From: Clostridiales bacterium GWF2_38_85
GTDB lineage: Bacteria > Bacillota > Clostridia > Oscillospirales > CAG-382
Assembly (NCBI GenBank): GCA_001797275.1
Contig: MGOY01000037.1
Coordinates: 1-59,613, forward strand
DNA: 59,613 bases
Direction of reading: 5' to 3'
Below are positions 46,230 to 54,103 of the stretch, piece after piece. The position numbers were made by a program, and so were the translations under genes. The notes under the pieces were generated by a model. It searched no databases and had not been told where the DNA came from. It was given only the letters and a program-made list of their open reading frames with translations. The number at the start of each line of letters is the position of its first letter. Within the stretch, counting starts at the first letter, position 1.

Positions 46230-47021
46230 ATGAATAAACACAAAGAAAATAATTCAGAAAATCCACCGGCACTGCATATTGATAATTTGTCGGTTTATTA
46301 TGGACAAACCCTCGCAATCGAAGGGGTTTGTCTTGACGTGCGTGACCATGAATATCTCGGTATCATCGGGCCTAACGGAGGCGGCAAATCAACCCTGCTT
46401 AAGGCTATTCTCGGATTAATACCGATAACAGGTGGGAAGATTCAGATTTATGGGAAGGAAGGCGGCAGCACCGAAGTTATTGGTTATGTGCCTCAATTTT
46501 CTTCTGTTGACAAAAAGTTTCCTATAACATTATTTGAAGTTGTTCTGACCGGAAGGCTGAAAAAAGGGCTTTCGCCATTTTACCGTTACAGTGAAAAGGA
46601 CAAACAGATAACCAATGAATTACTTAAAAGGGTAGGGATATCACACCTTGCAAAACGTCAGATTTCACAGCTCTCGGGCGGTGAGTTCCAAAGGATGTTG
46701 ATTGCGAGAGCATTGGCAATCAATCCCAAGATACTGCTGCTTGATGAGCCGACCGCAAGCGTTGATGCAAGTTCAAGAGAACAGATTTACAGTCTGTTGT
46801 CAGAGCTGAACAAAGATATGACAATTATACTGGTTACGCATGATCTCCTTGCTATCTCTTCTCAGGTTCACAGCCTTGCCTGCCTGAATGAAAGATTGGT
46901 TTATCACGGTGAACCGGAAATTAATCAACATATAGTCAACCATCTTTACGGCTGCCCGGTTGATCTGATTGCCCACGGTGTACCGCACCGCGTGTTACAT
47001 GAACATGAGGAGGGCTGCTGA
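46230..47021 (+). CDS. znuC: Zinc ABC transporter, ATP-binding protein
   Basis: 263 residues. Walker A GPNGGGKST, the signature LSGGEFQRM, Walker B ILLLDEPTA and the H-loop VTHD are all intact. It energises the ZnuB permease. The start ATG 46230 has only a weak TGGA site, and an in-frame alternative is not obvious. GAGGAGGG near its 3' end serves the next gene, whose start is one base past this stop. Confidence 0.93.
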   Translation: MNKHKENNSENPPALHIDNLSVYYGQTLAIEGVCLDVRDHEYLGIIGPNGGGKSTLLKAILGLIPITGGKIQIYGKEGGSTEVIGYVPQFSSVDKKFPITLFEVVLTGRLKKGLSPFYRYSEKDKQITNELLKRVGISHLAKRQISQLSGGEFQRMLIARALAINPKILLLDEPTASVDASSREQIYSLLSELNKDMTIILVTHDLLAISSQVHSLACLNERLVYHGEPEINQHIVNHLYGCPVDLIAHGVPHRVLHEHEEGC

Positions 47022-47022
47022 A

Positions 47023-47886
47023 ATGATTGAAGCACTGTTTAAATATCAGTTTTTACAAAATGCATTCTACTCAGCAATACTCGCAAGTATAGTTTGCGGT
47101 ATAATCGGCGTTATCATTGTCGAAAAAAAGCTGGTTATGATGAGCGGAGGCATTGCGCATACCTCATACGGCGGTGTTGGACTGGGGTATTTGCTTGGCT
47201 TTGAGCCGATTATTGGCGCATTTCTGTTTTCTGTTGCCGCTGCCTTTGGAATAGGATTCATCAAACGCAGAGGTAAAGCAAATTCGGATGTTATCATCGG
47301 GCTGTTCTGGTCGTTGGGTATGGCGCTGGGCATTCTGTTCATCGCACTTATGAAGGGCTATCCGCCCGACATTAGCTCATACCTGTTCGGAAATATCCTG
47401 TCAGTGACAAAATCAGACCTTTTACTTATGATTATACTGTCGGTTGTGGTTGTAATCGTTGTAGTATCACTGTATAACAACTGGAAGGCGTATCTTTTTG
47501 ACGAGGAGTTTGCAGCTATAATCGGAATCCGAACAGCATTTCTTGATTATCTGTTACTTTTACTTATTGCAATGACGGTTGTTATCCTGCTTAGAGTCGT
47601 GGGTATAATTCTTGTTATGGCACTTCTTACAGCACCGGCTGCCGCTGCGGGATTATTAACCAACAACTTCAAAAATCGTATCTTTATAGCCATCGGACTG
47701 GGTGTTCTTTTCTGCATATCTGGACTTTATATATCATATGAAATGGATATATCCTCCGGCGCAGTAATTGTTGTTATATCGGTAGTGTTTTATATTGCGG
47801 TCAGTATCATCAAGGCAATTATAAATCATATTAATATGGCAAAAATAAAGAACAGTAAAGCTGAGAATGGGGGATGTGCGGAATGA
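47023..47886 (+). CDS. znuB: Zinc ABC transporter, permease
   Basis: 287 residues from ATG 47023, one base after the znuC stop, with GAGGAGGG at 47007-47014. About eight membrane helices. The family motif region SGGIAHTSYGGVGLGYLLG (normally SHAxLPG-like) lies near 42-60. ALLTAPAAAAGLL near 205 is typical of the ABC-3 family. The 3' end overlaps the start of zur by 4 bp. Confidence 0.92.
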   Translation: MIEALFKYQFLQNAFYSAILASIVCGIIGVIIVEKKLVMMSGGIAHTSYGGVGLGYLLGFEPIIGAFLFSVAAAFGIGFIKRRGKANSDVIIGLFWSLGMALGILFIALMKGYPPDISSYLFGNILSVTKSDLLLMIILSVVVVIVVVSLYNNWKAYLFDEEFAAIIGIRTAFLDYLLLLLIAMTVVILLRVVGIILVMALLTAPAAAAGLLTNNFKNRIFIAIGLGVLFCISGLYISYEMDISSGAVIVVISVVFYIAVSIIKAIINHINMAKIKNSKAENGGCAE

Positions 47887-48317
47887 AACAGGATAATTTT
47901 GATGAGTTGCTGAGAAGAAGCGGACTTAAGAATACTAAAACCAGATCTGCAATCCTTGAAATTCTCGAGAAAAGTGAACAGCCTGTAACCGCTGAGCAGG
48001 TGTTCCTTGAGTTGAAGAATAAACAAATTTCTGCTAACCTCTCAACTGTTTACCGTACGCTGGAAACGCTTGCGGAAAAAATGTTAGCAAAAAAGCTGAA
48101 CATTTCGGGAGATTCGAGAGCTATGTTCGAATATAACAGACTGGTACACAGGCATTACTTGGTCTGCCTTGAATGCAAGAAAATAATACCTATTGATTTC
48201 TGCCCGATAAAAAACTACGAAAAAACCCTAGAGGAAAAAACGAAGTTCAAAATTGCCGGTCACAAACTCGATGTTTACGGTTATTGCCCGGACTGCCAGA
48301 ATAAAATCCAAGAATAA
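47883..48317 (+). CDS. zur: Fur-family zinc uptake regulator
   Basis: 144 residues from ATG 47883 (ATGA overlap with znuB; GGGGG about 10 bases upstream). The N-terminal winged helix (SGLKNTKTRSAILEILEKSE, LSTVYRTLETLAE) is followed by the metal site HRHYLVCLECKKI and the structural-zinc Cys pairs (CLEC and CPDC near the C-terminus). Last in a zinc-uptake operon with a palindromic operator at its promoter, so the Zur assignment is favoured over Fur or PerR. It probably autoregulates the operon. Confidence 0.9.
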   Translation: MKQDNFDELLRRSGLKNTKTRSAILEILEKSEQPVTAEQVFLELKNKQISANLSTVYRTLETLAEKMLAKKLNISGDSRAMFEYNRLVHRHYLVCLECKKIIPIDFCPIKNYEKTLEEKTKFKIAGHKLDVYGYCPDCQNKIQE

Positions 48318-48378
48318 AATTCAGATGAGCATGTGTTTTTACACTAATTCGATTTTGAAACAATGATAAAATTAGAGG

Positions 48379-48405
48379 AAAAGTCTATGATTGACAGACT
48401 TTTTT
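48379..48405 (+). terminator. Terminator of znuACB-zur
   Basis: AAAAGTCT/AGACTTTT stem with loop ATGATTGAC, followed by further Ts. Confidence 0.75.
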
Positions 48406-48483
48406 GAGAAATTTTAACTATTGTTTCTTATGAGAAATAGTATTACATATGTTCATTATTTTTTGAAAAATTATAGATAGTTA

Positions 48484-48512
48484 TTGACATATGCTCTAAA
48501 CTATGTTATTAT
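48484..48512 (+). promoter_or_regulatory. Sigma-A promoter of the NifX/MinD operon
   Basis: TTGACA (48484-48489), 17-base spacer, TATTAT (48507-48512). Confidence 0.75.
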
Positions 48513-48518
48513 AGTAAT

Positions 48519-48530
48519 GGTCATATGACC
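48519..48530. promoter_or_regulatory. Candidate operator GGTCATATGACC
   Basis: A perfect 12-bp palindrome just downstream of the -10 box, at the expected transcription start. The DtxR-type regulator in the same operon is an obvious candidate to bind it. Confidence 0.5.
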
Positions 48531-48574
48531 GAAATAAAATAATATAATTTTGGAACTGAAAGGATGACAAGTTT

Positions 48575-48946
48575 ATGATAGTTTGTATAACTTCGAGTGG
48601 AAAGACAACCGACGGCATTCTTGATCCCCGCTTCGGCAGATGTGCTTATTTTGCAATCTGTGACCTTGAAACAGGCGGTATTGAGATTCTCGAAAATGAA
48701 GCTGGAGCATCGGGTGGTGGCGCAGGTATTAGTTCAGGACAATTGATGGTTGAGAAGAGTATCGAAGCAGTTATTACCGGAAATGTCGGACCTAATGCAA
48801 TGAATGTGCTTTCGGCTGCAAAAATTGCGATTTACAGAGGCGAACCGTTATCAGTCAATGAAAACATTGGCAAATTCAAAAACGGTGAGCTTGCAAAGAT
48901 TAACGAAACAGTACCTTCGCATTTTGGAATGGGCGGCAGGAGTTAA
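48575..48946 (+). CDS. NifX/NifB-type dinitrogenase cofactor domain protein (1)
   Basis: 123 residues, a single NifX-like domain (the nitrogenase iron-molybdenum cofactor-binding fold, as in MTH1175-type proteins). ITSSGKTTDGILDPRFGRCAYFAI is the standard start, with FGRC as the candidate metal-contacting loop. VITGNVGPNAMNVLSAAKI is the conserved core. AAAGGATG lies 12 bases before ATG 48575. No nitrogenase genes are present. Family members bind small Fe-S, Mo-Fe or Mo-Cu clusters. First gene of the operon. Confidence 0.88.
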   Translation: MIVCITSSGKTTDGILDPRFGRCAYFAICDLETGGIEILENEAGASGGGAGISSGQLMVEKSIEAVITGNVGPNAMNVLSAAKIAIYRGEPLSVNENIGKFKNGELAKINETVPSHFGMGGRS

Positions 48947-48948
48947 GT

Positions 48949-49779
48949 ATGATTATCGCAGTGTTGAGCGGCAAGGGTGGAACAGGTAAAACAACTGTTT
49001 CAACCGGACTTGCCGCAGTAATTAAGCCGTCGCAGTATATTGATTGCGATGTTGAGGAACCAAACGGAGCAATTTTTCTGAAACCGTTAATGTGTGATCC
49101 TATACCTGTTAAGGTCGGGATACCTGCGGTTGATAAAGCACTTTGCAACGGCTGCGGAGATTGTGCAAAAGTATGTCAGTTTAATGCGATTGCAGTTGTA
49201 AAGGGAAATGTGTTGATTTTCCCTGAGATATGCCATCATTGCGGCGCCTGCTATATTGCTTGCAAACAGGGTGTATTGTATGTGGACGAGTGCATAATAG
49301 GTGTCATTGAGAAGAACGAACGCAACACCTTTGTGCAGGGCAAATTGAATATCGGCGAACCGGTTGCTGTACCTGTTATTAAGCAGTTGAAAAAGCATCA
49401 GCGTACAGATATACCTGTTATACTTGATTGTTCGCCGGGTGCATCCTGCACGGTCGTTCAATCGATATCGGATGCTGACTACTGCATTCTTGTTACCGAA
49501 CCTACGCCTTTCGGACTGCATGATCTGGAAATTGCGGTAGGGTTGGCAAAAAAGCTGAGGAAACCGTTGGGAATAGTAATAAACAAAGCCTGCAAAGACA
49601 ATAGCCTGATAACTGACTTTTGCAACCGTGAGGGAATCGAAGTTCTTATGGAAATCCCTTATTCTCCTGAAATCGCTCAGACGTATTCGCGGGGAGACCT
49701 GCCTATATTAGCTGATAAAAGGCTGACAGAAAGCTTTCAAAGTATGTTTAGCAGGATAAAGAAGCGTGTCAAGAGATGA
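48949..49779 (+). CDS. MinD-family ATPase with inserted 2[4Fe-4S] ferredoxin (1)
   Basis: 276 residues. The deviant Walker A SGKGGTGKTT (residues 7-16) is followed by a ferredoxin insertion at about 60-115 with CNGCGDCAKVCQ and CHHCGACYIACK, two complete [4Fe-4S] sites. Further MinD motifs are LDCSPGASC and VTEPTPFGLHDLEIA. It starts 2 bp after the first NifX gene and overlaps the next ATPase gene by 4 bp. Likely a nucleotide-dependent carrier or assembly factor for metal clusters. Cellular target unknown. Confidence 0.88.
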   Translation: MIIAVLSGKGGTGKTTVSTGLAAVIKPSQYIDCDVEEPNGAIFLKPLMCDPIPVKVGIPAVDKALCNGCGDCAKVCQFNAIAVVKGNVLIFPEICHHCGACYIACKQGVLYVDECIIGVIEKNERNTFVQGKLNIGEPVAVPVIKQLKKHQRTDIPVILDCSPGASCTVVQSISDADYCILVTEPTPFGLHDLEIAVGLAKKLRKPLGIVINKACKDNSLITDFCNREGIEVLMEIPYSPEIAQTYSRGDLPILADKRLTESFQSMFSRIKKRVKR

Positions 49780-50642
49780 AACAGATTGTATTTATCAGTG
49801 GAAAAGGCGGCACGGGCAAGTCAACTCTTGTCGCATCACTCAGCCGGCTAGTGAACAATAAAATGCTTGCAGACTGTGATGTTGACACACCCAATCTCCA
49901 TATTCTGCTTGAGGAAAAGTTAATCGAACAAAATAAGTATTACGGTGCGAAAGAAGCTATAATCGAAAAGGATAAATGTGTACGTTGCGGAATCTGCAGA
50001 AGAACCTGCCTGTTTGATGCAATAGACGAGGATTTTAATATAATACTCTTTAGGTGTGAAGGCTGTGGAGCATGTACATTGATATGCTCGGCGGATGCAA
50101 TAAAGCTTGAAGCGGTCAAGACAGGAAACACCTTTATTTCTGAGACGGACAGAGGAACATTCTCACATGCTCTGTTGGATATCGGTGCGGAAGGTTCGGG
50201 TAAGTTGGTTACAGAGGTCAGGAAGAACGCAAATAAGTATGAAAAAGGCGAGGACTGGTTGCTGATTGACGGCTCGCCGGGAATAGGTTGTGTTGTTATA
50301 GCTTCTATAACAGGCTGCGATGCTGTTGTTGTCGTTACAGAACCAACTATTTCAGGGCTTAGTGATATGGTAAGAGTGCTGGGAGTTGCCAAGCATTTCG
50401 GCATTCCGGGATATATCTGTATCAATAAATTTGATCTGAACATTGAAATGTCAACTGAAATCGAGAACTTTTGCGAAAAAAACGGTTATCCTGTAATTGG
50501 AAGGATTCCTTTTGAACCTAAGATTGTAGAGGCACTCAGACAGTTTAAAACACCGGTTGAAGCCGGACTTGTAAATATAACAGACGAAATAAAAAGTATA
50601 TGGGAGAGATTAAAAACTGATATCGATAAGGAGAAAGTCTGA
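49776..50642 (+). CDS. MinD-family ATPase with inserted 2[4Fe-4S] ferredoxin (2)
   Basis: 288 residues, a paralogue of the preceding gene and overlapping it (ATGA). Walker A ISGKGGTGKST lies near residues 6-16. The Fe-S insertion has CVRCGICRRTCL and CEGCGACTLICS. DGSPGIGCVV and VTEPTISGLSDM are the later MinD motifs. Tandem pairs of these ATPases are typical of ORP-like loci, where the two may form a heterodimer; that is an inference. Confidence 0.88.
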   Translation: MKQIVFISGKGGTGKSTLVASLSRLVNNKMLADCDVDTPNLHILLEEKLIEQNKYYGAKEAIIEKDKCVRCGICRRTCLFDAIDEDFNIILFRCEGCGACTLICSADAIKLEAVKTGNTFISETDRGTFSHALLDIGAEGSGKLVTEVRKNANKYEKGEDWLLIDGSPGIGCVVIASITGCDAVVVVTEPTISGLSDMVRVLGVAKHFGIPGYICINKFDLNIEMSTEIENFCEKNGYPVIGRIPFEPKIVEALRQFKTPVEAGLVNITDEIKSIWERLKTDIDKEKV

Positions 50643-50701
50643 AATTTCGTAACAAAATCGAACTAAACATCAAGAATAACGTAAAGAGGAAGGTCATAAT
50701 A

Positions 50702-51100
50702 ATGAAAATAGCAATTTCAACAGATGGAGTTTTTGTATCAGAGCATTTCGGCAGATGCCCTGTTTATACAATCGCAGAAATTATAGACGGCAAGGTAGCA
50801 AATATAGAAAAGGTACCTAATCCCGGTCATTCACCCGGTGCTATTCCCGAGTTTCTTAATAAAAGAGGGATAAAAGCAATAATTTGCGGTGGTATCGGAG
50901 CGAGAGCAATCGGATTCTTTTCCGAATATGGGATTGAAGTTATAGCCGGAATAACCGGAAAGATCGACAATGTGCTTGCTGAATATGCTGAAGGTACGCT
51001 TGTCGGTGGCGTAAGTCCTTGTACTCCGGGCGGTGGCAGAGGCTACGGCTTTGACAAGGATGTCTGCGATCATGCACACGACCATGACCACCATAATTGA
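50702..51100 (+). CDS. NifX/NifB-type dinitrogenase cofactor domain protein (2)
   Basis: 132 residues. MKIAISTDGVFVSEHFGRCP is the metal-binding start, and GGIGARAIGFFSEYGIEV the fold core. The C-terminus ends in a Gly-rich stretch and a His/Asp tail (CDHAHDHDHH), suitable for metal binding. AAGAGGAAGG lies at 50687-50696. It differs from the first NifX protein in this tail and in lacking its Gly-rich mid-loop, so the two are not recent duplicates. Part of the same operon. Confidence 0.88.
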   Translation: MKIAISTDGVFVSEHFGRCPVYTIAEIIDGKVANIEKVPNPGHSPGAIPEFLNKRGIKAIICGGIGARAIGFFSEYGIEVIAGITGKIDNVLAEYAEGTLVGGVSPCTPGGGRGYGFDKDVCDHAHDHDHHN

Positions 51101-51101
51101 A

Positions 51102-51533
51102 ATGAGCATTAACGACAAAAGAATGACAAAATCAAAGGAAGATTATCTGAAAGCTATTCTTGAGCTGTCTGCTTGCAATGATTTGATTCATTCAAACGAA
51201 ATTGCCGAAAAGCTCAATATAACAAGAGCGAGTGTTAGTAGGATGCTCGGGATATTGAATAACTCGGGTTATATAACTAAGAAAAAGTATGGAACAGTTG
51301 ATTTGACCGACAAGGGCAGAAAATTTGCTGAACAGGTACAGAAAAGGCATGATCTGATAAGATATTTTCTTACTGATGTGCTAAGCGTAAGTAATGAAAC
51401 CGCAGACCTTGATGCTTGCAGAATGGAGCATGCAATCAGCAAGGAAACTGTAGATAAACTTCATAACAAGCTTGAGAGTTTGATAGATTGCACAAAATTG
51501 CATAAATGTGAAACCCAAAGAACGGAGGTGTAA
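51102..51533 (+). CDS. DtxR/MntR-family metal-dependent regulator
   Basis: 143 residues from ATG 51102, one base after the previous stop; ATG 51123 (MTKSKEDYLKAILEL) is an equally plausible start. The winged helix (IHSNEIAEKLNITRASVSRM, then LGILNNSGYITKKKYG) is followed by the dimerisation helices with the DtxR pattern KRHDLIRYFL...ACRMEHAIS, holding Glu and His ligands. No SH3-like third domain, as in MntR. Its position inside the operon suggests iron- or manganese-dependent autoregulation. Confidence 0.82.
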   Translation: MSINDKRMTKSKEDYLKAILELSACNDLIHSNEIAEKLNITRASVSRMLGILNNSGYITKKKYGTVDLTDKGRKFAEQVQKRHDLIRYFLTDVLSVSNETADLDACRMEHAISKETVDKLHNKLESLIDCTKLHKCETQRTEV

Positions 51534-51535
51534 TT

Positions 51536-51757
51536 ATGCCAAGAAGAGATAGAACTGGTCCACTGGGTCTTGGTGAAAAGACAGGCAGAGGCATGGGCTT
51601 TTGCACTGCAACAGATAAGAACAAAACTGCAGAACCGTTGAGAAATAGCCGCAGCTTTGGCTTAGGGCTTGGATTTGATCTGGGTAGAGGCTTCGGTCGT
51701 GGAAGATTCGGATTTGGTGTTGGTTTATACCGAAGAAGCAGACGCAATTTTAAATAA
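51536..51757 (+). CDS. DUF5320 small Gly/Arg-rich protein
   Basis: 73 residues. The start MPRRDRTGPLGLGEKTGRGM is the DUF5320 signature. The rest is a Gly/Phe/Arg-rich tail (GLGLGFDLGRGFGRGRFGFG), probably disordered. GGAGG at 51524-51528 precedes ATG 51536. These small proteins are usually found beside NifX and DUF134 genes in anaerobes; their role is unknown. Last gene before a strong hairpin. Confidence 0.8.
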   Translation: MPRRDRTGPLGLGEKTGRGMGFCTATDKNKTAEPLRNSRSFGLGLGFDLGRGFGRGRFGFGVGLYRRSRRNFK

Positions 51758-51771
51758 GGCTCTCTACAAAC

Positions 51772-51805
51772 ACAATCAAGTCAGGATCACTCCTGACTTG
51801 ATTGT
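51772..51805. terminator. Hairpin ending the NifX/MinD operon
   Basis: Perfect 15-bp stem ACAATCAAGTCAGGA / TCCTGACTTGATTGT around TCAC. The trailing T-run is poor, so termination may be partial or the hairpin may protect the 3' end. Confidence 0.65.
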
Positions 51806-51838
51806 ATGTAAAACAAAATAATTGTCGTGAGAAAACGG

Positions 51839-51867
51839 TTGACAGACAGTAAAAATGCTTGTAAACT
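51839..51867 (+). promoter_or_regulatory. Sigma-A promoter of the DUF134 gene
   Basis: TTGACA (51839-51844), 17-base spacer, TAAACT (51862-51867). Confidence 0.6.
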
Positions 51868-51930
51868 ATATATGTTAAGCTCATAATTGACTTAATACAG
51901 TAAGCTACTATTTGAATGGAGACGAGAGAG

Positions 51931-52395
51931 ATGGCAAGACCAACTAAATGGCGCAAAATAGATTATATACCTACAGTACCCTTTTTTATACCATCGGACA
52001 GAGAGGTACCCGAAATACCGACGAATGTTTTACTGCTCGAAGAACTGGAAGCTATACGGCTCAAGGACCTCGAGGGACTTGAGCAGGAGGAATGTGCGCA
52101 GCGCATGAAGGTATCCCGCCCTACTTTTCAACGGATACTTCTTGTAGCGAGGGAAAAGGTTGCCGACAGTCTCATCAACGGAAAGATAATTCATATCGAG
52201 GGCGGCAATTATACCAGAAACATATGTCCTGTCAAGTGTAATGATTGTGATAACGAATGGATGGAAAGTTATGAGAATCTTGAGATTATCAAGAACGGCG
52301 AATATACTTGTCCTCAATGTGGTTCAGCCAATGTTGTTTGCGGACAAAACTGTAAGGGAAAATTCTGCCATCGAAACTGCCGTAGGCATATATGA
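51931..52395 (+). CDS. DUF134 DNA-binding-like protein
   Basis: 154 residues from ATG 51931 (MARPTKWRKIDYIP, the standard DUF134 start); an in-frame ATG at 51916 would add a non-conserved METRE. A helix-turn-helix of the sigma-70 region 4 type is clear at about 45-85 (LEGLEQEECAQRMKVSRPTF). The C-terminal half carries zinc-ribbon Cys clusters (CPVKCNDCDNEW, CPQCGSANVVC, then CKGKFCHRNC). It probably regulates or senses metal-cluster status in the NifX locus. It has its own promoter. Confidence 0.85.
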   Translation: MARPTKWRKIDYIPTVPFFIPSDREVPEIPTNVLLLEELEAIRLKDLEGLEQEECAQRMKVSRPTFQRILLVAREKVADSLINGKIIHIEGGNYTRNICPVKCNDCDNEWMESYENLEIIKNGEYTCPQCGSANVVCGQNCKGKFCHRNCRRHI

Positions 52396-52438
52396 GAGAA
52401 AAGTGAATAATTATTTGTAACATAATTCATTTTATATC

Positions 52439-52467
52439 TTGACAGATGACAAACAAAGAAGTAAACT
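52439..52467 (+). promoter_or_regulatory. Sigma-A promoter of the MBL-fold gene
   Basis: TTGACA (52439-52444), 17-base spacer, TAAACT (52462-52467). It uses the same unusual -10 as the DUF134 promoter. Confidence 0.6.
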
Positions 52468-52524
52468 AATATTGAATATAAAATAAACTGCGAAAAATAT
52501 CAGACTGTCAGGAGAGTTTTTATA

Positions 52525-53358
52525 ATGATATTTCATATTCTTACCGAAAACAAGGCAAAAAAACGCGGTATTCTTGCCGAACATGGATTATCGGTTTTTA
52601 TAGAGAGCGAAAGCAACAACATCCTGTTCGATTGTGGGCAGTCTGTTGTCTTTGTTAAAAATGCAGGAACAATGGAGGTCAATCTTGCAAAAACCGATTA
52701 TATTGTTCTGAGCCACGGTCATTATGACCACTGCGGCGGACTCGAGTTTTTCCCAGAGATAGATAAATTCCCCAAAATACTTATCAGGGAATCGGCGCTG
52801 AAAAAAAAGTTAGCTGTCAACCCCGACGGTAAAACATACCGTGAGATTGGGATTCCATGGTCAGCTGATAAAAATAAATATAAAAATATCCATGACAACA
52901 TCATCTTCTCAAAAAGCATGACGCAGATTGCGGATAATATTCATCTGATCGGCGAAATTCCAAGCACTGCGATCTTTGAGGATGTACCAAAGGGATTTTA
53001 CATTGAAAACAACGGTAAGCTTACCTCGGACATGATGGACGATGAGCAGATGTTGATTTACGAAACTGCAAAAGGACTTGTTATCTTTCTTGGCTGCAGT
53101 CATCCGGGCATAATTAATTGTTTGAAGTATACTCAGAAGCAGTTCCCGGGAAAAAAAATCGACACAGTTCTTGCCGGAATGCATCTCGAGAATACCCAGC
53201 CTTTGAGACTTCAAATGACTATCCAGTATATTATGGATATAGATATAAAGCATATCTACCCATTGCACTGCACAGGAATTATTGCTATCGCAGAGATGAA
53301 GAAGTTTTTAGGCAACCGCTGCCAGATCCTCTGCGCAGGGGACAGTGTGGAGATATAA
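52525..53358 (+). CDS. MBL-fold metallohydrolase
   Basis: 277 residues. HGHYDH (LSHGHYDHCGG, residues 64-69) is the metallo-beta-lactamase HxHxDH motif. Further metal ligands are the His of GCSHPG near 195 and the His of PLHCTG near 250. It resembles the archaeal and bacterial proteins annotated as 7,8-dihydropterin-6-methyl-4-aminobenzene-phosphate synthase-like. Such genes commonly accompany NifX/MinD loci. CAGGAG lies 14 bases before ATG 52525. Natural substrate unknown. Confidence 0.82.
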   Translation: MIFHILTENKAKKRGILAEHGLSVFIESESNNILFDCGQSVVFVKNAGTMEVNLAKTDYIVLSHGHYDHCGGLEFFPEIDKFPKILIRESALKKKLAVNPDGKTYREIGIPWSADKNKYKNIHDNIIFSKSMTQIADNIHLIGEIPSTAIFEDVPKGFYIENNGKLTSDMMDDEQMLIYETAKGLVIFLGCSHPGIINCLKYTQKQFPGKKIDTVLAGMHLENTQPLRLQMTIQYIMDIDIKHIYPLHCTGIIAIAEMKKFLGNRCQILCAGDSVEI

Positions 53359-53436
53359 GTTTAGCATCACTTTTGAACTTTTAAATGAACCGTTCGGATA
53401 TGTAAAAGCAAAGAGCAAAATAGTTGAATAAGTTTG

Positions 53437-53465
53437 TTGACTTTCAGTATCGAAATATGTAGAAT
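53437..53465 (+). promoter_or_regulatory. Sigma-A promoter ahead of the mscS remnant
   Basis: TTGACT (53437-53442), 17-base spacer, TAGAAT (53460-53465). MITE copy D sits between it and the coding start. Confidence 0.5.
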
Positions 53466-53472
53466 TATAATA

Positions 53473-53522
53473 TATATTAAACTAACAAATTAATAAGGTA
53501 ATTCACTTATTAGTTTTATATA
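53473..53522 (+). mobile_element. MITE-like element, internally deleted copy D
   Basis: About 50 bp: ATATTAAACTAACAAATTAA joined directly to TAAGGTAATTCACTTATTAG and TTTTATAT. Both termini of the element family are kept and the centre is lost. The TAAGGTAATTCA segment matches copy C, so it derives from that subfamily. Confidence 0.75.
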
Positions 53523-53554
53523 GTAAGCATAAAATTCGAAGGTGGATTATAATA

Positions 53555-54077
53555 ATGGAACAATTCTGGAAAACACTTGTCGAAATAGCAACCTCGATAG
53601 GTCTGAACATAGTTTATGCAGGTTTACTTTTAATAATCGGGCTAAAGTTGATCAAATATCTTGTCAGATTTATAATAAACTCAAAAGGCTTCTGTAAAAT
53701 TGAACAGAGTGTACAGTCGTTTATTAGGAGCTTTTTATCGCTCGGTTTAAAATCGTTGCTGTTTATTTCGGTAATAAGCGTATTGGACCTGTCATTGTCT
53801 TCGGTTTTTGCTGTTCTTGCTTCTGTCGGACTTGCAATCGGACTTGCACTTCAGGGTGCATTGTCAAACTTTACGGGAGGTCTTATAATACTTGCATTCA
53901 AACCATATAAGGTTGGTGATTACATCGATAACGGTTCAGATTTAGGCACTGTAACCAAAATTACGATATTATATACAATACTTACAACAATAGATAATAA
54001 AGAAGGAATTCGATAACCAGAGAATCGAAATACCTTATCCGCAACTTGATATTCATGTACATGATAAAAATATATAA
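53555..54077 (+). pseudogene. MscS-family mechanosensitive channel with internal deletion
   Basis: ATG 53555 begins a normal MscS: helices at about 15-40 and 60-85, and the pore helix VGLAIGLALQGALSNFTGGL. The beta-domain start AFKPYKVGDYID runs to LTTIDNKEG. There about 110 residues are missing and the frame changes. The tail of the protein (FDNQRIEIPYPQLDIHVHD) follows in another frame and ends at TAA 54075-54077. As read, the product stops at 54016 (153 residues) without the cytoplasmic cage and cannot form a normal channel. Confidence 0.85.
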
Positions 54078-54103
54078 AATAAGTTATTGAAGGGATGGTA
54101 AAG

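Noticed and set aside
48575-51100. Nitrogenase cofactor assembly locus
   Set aside because: NifX-like domains are present, but there is no nifH, nifD, nifK, nifE, nifN or radical-SAM NifB. The ATPase/DUF134/DUF5320 context fits ORP-like loci.
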